Shown here: piece by piece, positions 48,552 to 50,064 of the stretch | Numbering within the stretch: the stretch's first letter is position 1 | Layout of the letters: each line of letters begins with the position of its first letter | Assembly (NCBI GenBank): GCA_009838975.1 | Contig: VXQO01000057.1 | Span: forward strand, 1 to 50,064 | Origin: Gemmatimonadota bacterium | GTDB lineage: Bacteria > Gemmatimonadota > Gemmatimonadetes > Longimicrobiales > Gaopeijiaceae | Direction: 5' to 3' | Length of the DNA stretch: 50,064 nt | The notes under the pieces: model-generated | Seen by the model: the letters and a program-made list of their open reading frames with translations, nothing else | Database searches by the model: none | Told to the model about the DNA's origin: nothing | Made by a program: the position numbers and the translations under genes

Positions 48552-49800
48552 TCCGGAAGCGCACCACCCGCTCGACGCCCAACTCGTCCTCGGTCACCGC
48601 CCACACGTAGTCTCCCTCGAAGACCGGTCTCGGGAACGGCCCGAACTCCTCCGGCGGCGCCACCGCGCCCAGGTATGTCCCGTCGGGCTCAAACACGTCG
48701 TAGCGCAACGGCTCGACCCAGTTCACGGGCATGGAATAGGGATTCCCGGGGTCGTGGTCCTCGTTTTCCACAGGACTCCCCGCGGTTTCCAGGAGCACCC
48801 AGATCCGACCGTCCCTGCCAGCGAGCAGCTCCTGGTAGAACGGCTTGTGGTCCGGGATCGGCGGGCCGTTCCAGCTCCAGTCCGGGTCCGTGTCCCGCAT
48901 GATGCGAATGGTGCGCTCACGGTAGGCGGCGCGCTCCACGTCACTCACAGGCGCCGGATCCGCGGCGCGTTCGATTCGCAGCACACCGTCGTCGCGGGCC
49001 AGGTCGATCCGGTACGTGGACGGGAGACCGGTCAGAAGGTGACCGCTGGGGTGGACGGTCCACTGAAACACCGGGTTGAAGGGCACGGGCGAATACGTGG
49101 TTGCACTGCCGCGCTCGCTGGTGTACTCGGCCACCAGCATGGGACCCTCAAGGGGGCTTGAAGGTTCCGGGAGAGTGTCGAGGTGGGTCCCATCGGGTCC
49201 GATAACGATGATGTGCCGGAAGAAGCCGTCGGTCCGGGACAGGTCGCGGGTTTCCACGAAGGTGCGGCCACGGGCGTCCGTGTGCAGAGGCGAATTCGAG
49301 TACGTCCCGCCGACGTCGTACCTCCAGCCGTCCAGTTCTCCAGTGCCCGGGCCGAACACCTGGATGCGCTGGTTGCCCGGATCGCGCACCACCAGCCGAC
49401 CGTCCGGAAGCAGGGCGATGGCCTCGGCGCGGCCGAACTCGCCCGGTCCCTCACCGCGCCCGCCCAGCGTCTCCACGTATGACCCGATCGCGTCGAAGAC
49501 ACGGATGTTGTGCGCCTGCTCGTCGAACACGTAGACGTTGCGGTCATCGTCCACGGCGATCGACCAGATGCTGCCGAACAGGTACTCCTCGGGCCCGTCC
49601 AGCTCCCCGATCGAGACTTCCGGGACGAGGGTGGCCTCGGCGCCCCAGACACCTCCCGACAGCGTTCGGACCACGGTAGTGTCGCCGATGGTTTCGACGA
49701 CTACCGCCGGCCCGGTACCGGAAGGAGCCTCGTCGGGGCCGCAGGACGCGAGGGCGCATGCGACAACCACGACGCCAAGCAGCCGAAGATCGGCTTTCAT
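48502..49800 (-). CDS. 6-bladed beta-propeller lipoprotein
   Basis: The 432-residue protein has a lipoprotein signal (LLGVVVVACALASC, Cys about 20) and NHL/6-bladed-propeller phrases: IWSIAVDDDRNVYVFDEQAH, IRVFDAIGSYVETLGGRGEG, PGEFGRAEAIALLPDGRLVV, QRIQVFG and YDVFEPDGTYLGAVAPPEEF. Such lipoproteins are abundant in Gemmatimonadota- and Bacteroidota-type genomes; their ligands are not known. GGAGGGAGG precedes ATG 49800. A 14-codon frame with its own strong ribosome site ends on this start. Its 3' end overlaps the DUF4249 gene by 50 bases. Confidence 0.87.
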   Translation of the reverse strand: MKADLRLLGVVVVACALASCGPDEAPSGTGPAVVVETIGDTTVVRTLSGGVWGAEATLVPEVSIGELDGPEEYLFGSIWSIAVDDDRNVYVFDEQAHNIRVFDAIGSYVETLGGRGEGPGEFGRAEAIALLPDGRLVVRDPGNQRIQVFGPGTGELDGWRYDVGGTYSNSPLHTDARGRTFVETRDLSRTDGFFRHIIVIGPDGTHLDTLPEPSSPLEGPMLVAEYTSERGSATTYSPVPFNPVFQWTVHPSGHLLTGLPSTYRIDLARDDGVLRIERAADPAPVSDVERAAYRERTIRIMRDTDPDWSWNGPPIPDHKPFYQELLAGRDGRIWVLLETAGSPVENEDHDPGNPYSMPVNWVEPLRYDVFEPDGTYLGAVAPPEEFGPFPRPVFEGDYVWAVTEDELGVERVVRFRITMPPPAPDRIRAQPS

Positions 49801-49841
49801 GGTGGCGACCTCCCTCCAAAGCCCAAGTCTGCATTCCTCAT
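49797..49841 (-). CDS. Possible 14-residue leader peptide ahead of the propeller gene
   Basis: ATG 49841 is preceded by AGGAGG at about 49847-49852 and encodes MRNADLGFGGRSPP. Its TGA overlaps the ATG of the propeller gene as ATGA. The good ribosome site and exact overlap argue for translation and coupling. The peptide has no run of one amino acid, so classic attenuation is unlikely. No homology can be expected at this length. Confidence 0.35.
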   Translation of the reverse strand: MRNADLGFGGRSPP

Positions 49842-49863
49842 CGGGTCCTCCTGCGTTTGGGCT
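49820..49863. repeat. Inverted repeat around the leader-peptide ribosome site
   Basis: AGCCCAA (49820-49826) and TTGGGCT (49857-49863) are perfect 7-base inverted arms. In the leftward transcript they would form a hairpin whose 30-base loop contains the leader peptide's AGGAGG and start codon. This could tune translation of the propeller operon. Confidence 0.35.
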
Positions 49864-49956
49864 CTTCGCGGACCGAGAACATCCAGTTTAGAGCGGGCGC
49901 GGCGAGCCGGCCACGGGACGCTTTCGGTCCACCCGATTCCCGGAAACAGGGGGGGG

Positions 49957-49985
49957 TTGCGCGTGTTCCGGGACAGTGGTATGTC
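49957..49985 (+). promoter_or_regulatory. Candidate promoter for the gene starting at 50050
   Basis: TTGCGC (49957-49962) and TATGTC (49980-49985) are exactly 17 bases apart and point toward the gene start at 50050, leaving a leader of about 55 bases. Seen by eye only. Confidence 0.3.
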
Positions 49986-50049
49986 GTACTCCATTGTGAC
50001 TGCCCGCCGGGTGATTATGCCCTTGACTCAAGCACGGAGGGACGTTACG

Positions 50050-50064
50050 ATGCGGTATGAGCAA
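50050..50064 (+). CDS. Start of a gene running off the window
   Basis: ATG 50050 opens a frame of five codons (MRYEQ) before the window ends. GGAGG at about 50036-50040 stands at a normal distance upstream, and a possible promoter lies at 49957-49985. The product cannot be judged from five residues. Confidence 0.5.

Noticed and set aside
1-50064. tRNA, rRNA, CRISPR array, insertion sequence or prophage genes
   Set aside because: I read through for cloverleaf-like ends, regularly spaced repeats and transposase or integrase motifs and saw none; short or divergent cases could escape reading by eye.

Overview
The window is GC-rich, with G or C at most third codon positions, and densely coding. 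I assign it, by inference only, to a Gemmatimonadota-like chromosome. The grounds are gene content: a TonB-dependent receptor with a carboxypeptidase-like N-terminal domain next to a DUF4249-type lipoprotein, a 6-bladed beta-propeller lipoprotein, an LVIVD-repeat lipoprotein, a methanol/ethanol-type quinoprotein dehydrogenase and an M28 peptidase. I see no rRNA, tRNA, CRISPR array, transposase, integrase or phage gene. No gap between genes exceeds about 300 bases.

Layout. 1-904 (-): an alkyltransferase-like DNA repair protein coupled to a truncated HEAT-repeat lipoprotein. 1065-5172 (+): an LVIVD/Ig-like lipoprotein, a YncE-type propeller and protein-L-isoaspartate methyltransferase, joined by stop/start overlaps. 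5238-5708 (-): a small membrane protein. 5791-9069 (+): creatininase-family amidohydrolase, PLP dehydratase and POT peptide transporter. 9073-10308 (-): a protein made of three copies of an unrecognised domain. 10514-14413 (+): TPR protein, OsmC, long-chain acyl-CoA ligase, CutA, TerB-like protein and a small membrane protein. 14425-17406 (-): a DUF1499-like protein, a lipoprotein and a DUF445 protein. 17609-30549 (+): about 13 kb of 15 co-oriented, mostly overlapping genes. They start with a sugar-nucleotide transferase and an isopropylmalate-synthase-like enzyme, pass through a complete phoB-phoR-pstSCAB-phoU phosphate module, and end with SDR, MsrB, NAD-isocitrate dehydrogenase, a zinc-ribbon membrane protein and glutaryl-CoA dehydrogenase. 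30746-33700: two divergent paralogous NTP/NDP-exchange-type transporters. 33717-38672 (+): a zinc-ribbon membrane protein coupled to a large outer-membrane-like protein, then a membrane protein with its winged-helix regulator and a TPR protein. 38685-43217 (-): di-haem cytochrome c, a quinoprotein dehydrogenase fused in frame to an M28 peptidase, and DinB. 43346-45052 (-): ArsR, SRPBCC and an exported phosphodiesterase. 45223-48551 (+): TonB receptor and DUF4249 lipoprotein. 48502-49800 (-): beta-propeller lipoprotein with a possible leader peptide. A new gene starts at 50050.

The most unusual items are these. (1) A 1058-residue quinoprotein-dehydrogenase/M28-peptidase fusion sits directly behind a di-haem cytochrome c. 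(2) Two 19-base perfect palindromes of nearly identical sequence lie 11.8 kb apart (5193-5211 and 16972-16990). (3) The probable ArsR operator at 45103-45126 has a near copy inside a transporter coding sequence at 31790-31813. (4) A PHO-box-like 11-base direct repeat lies ahead of the phosphate-module run. (5) The protein at 9073-10308 is a three-fold repeat of an unknown domain. Many genes are joined by 4-base NTGA overlaps, several starting with GTG or TTG, so translational coupling appears to be a general habit here.
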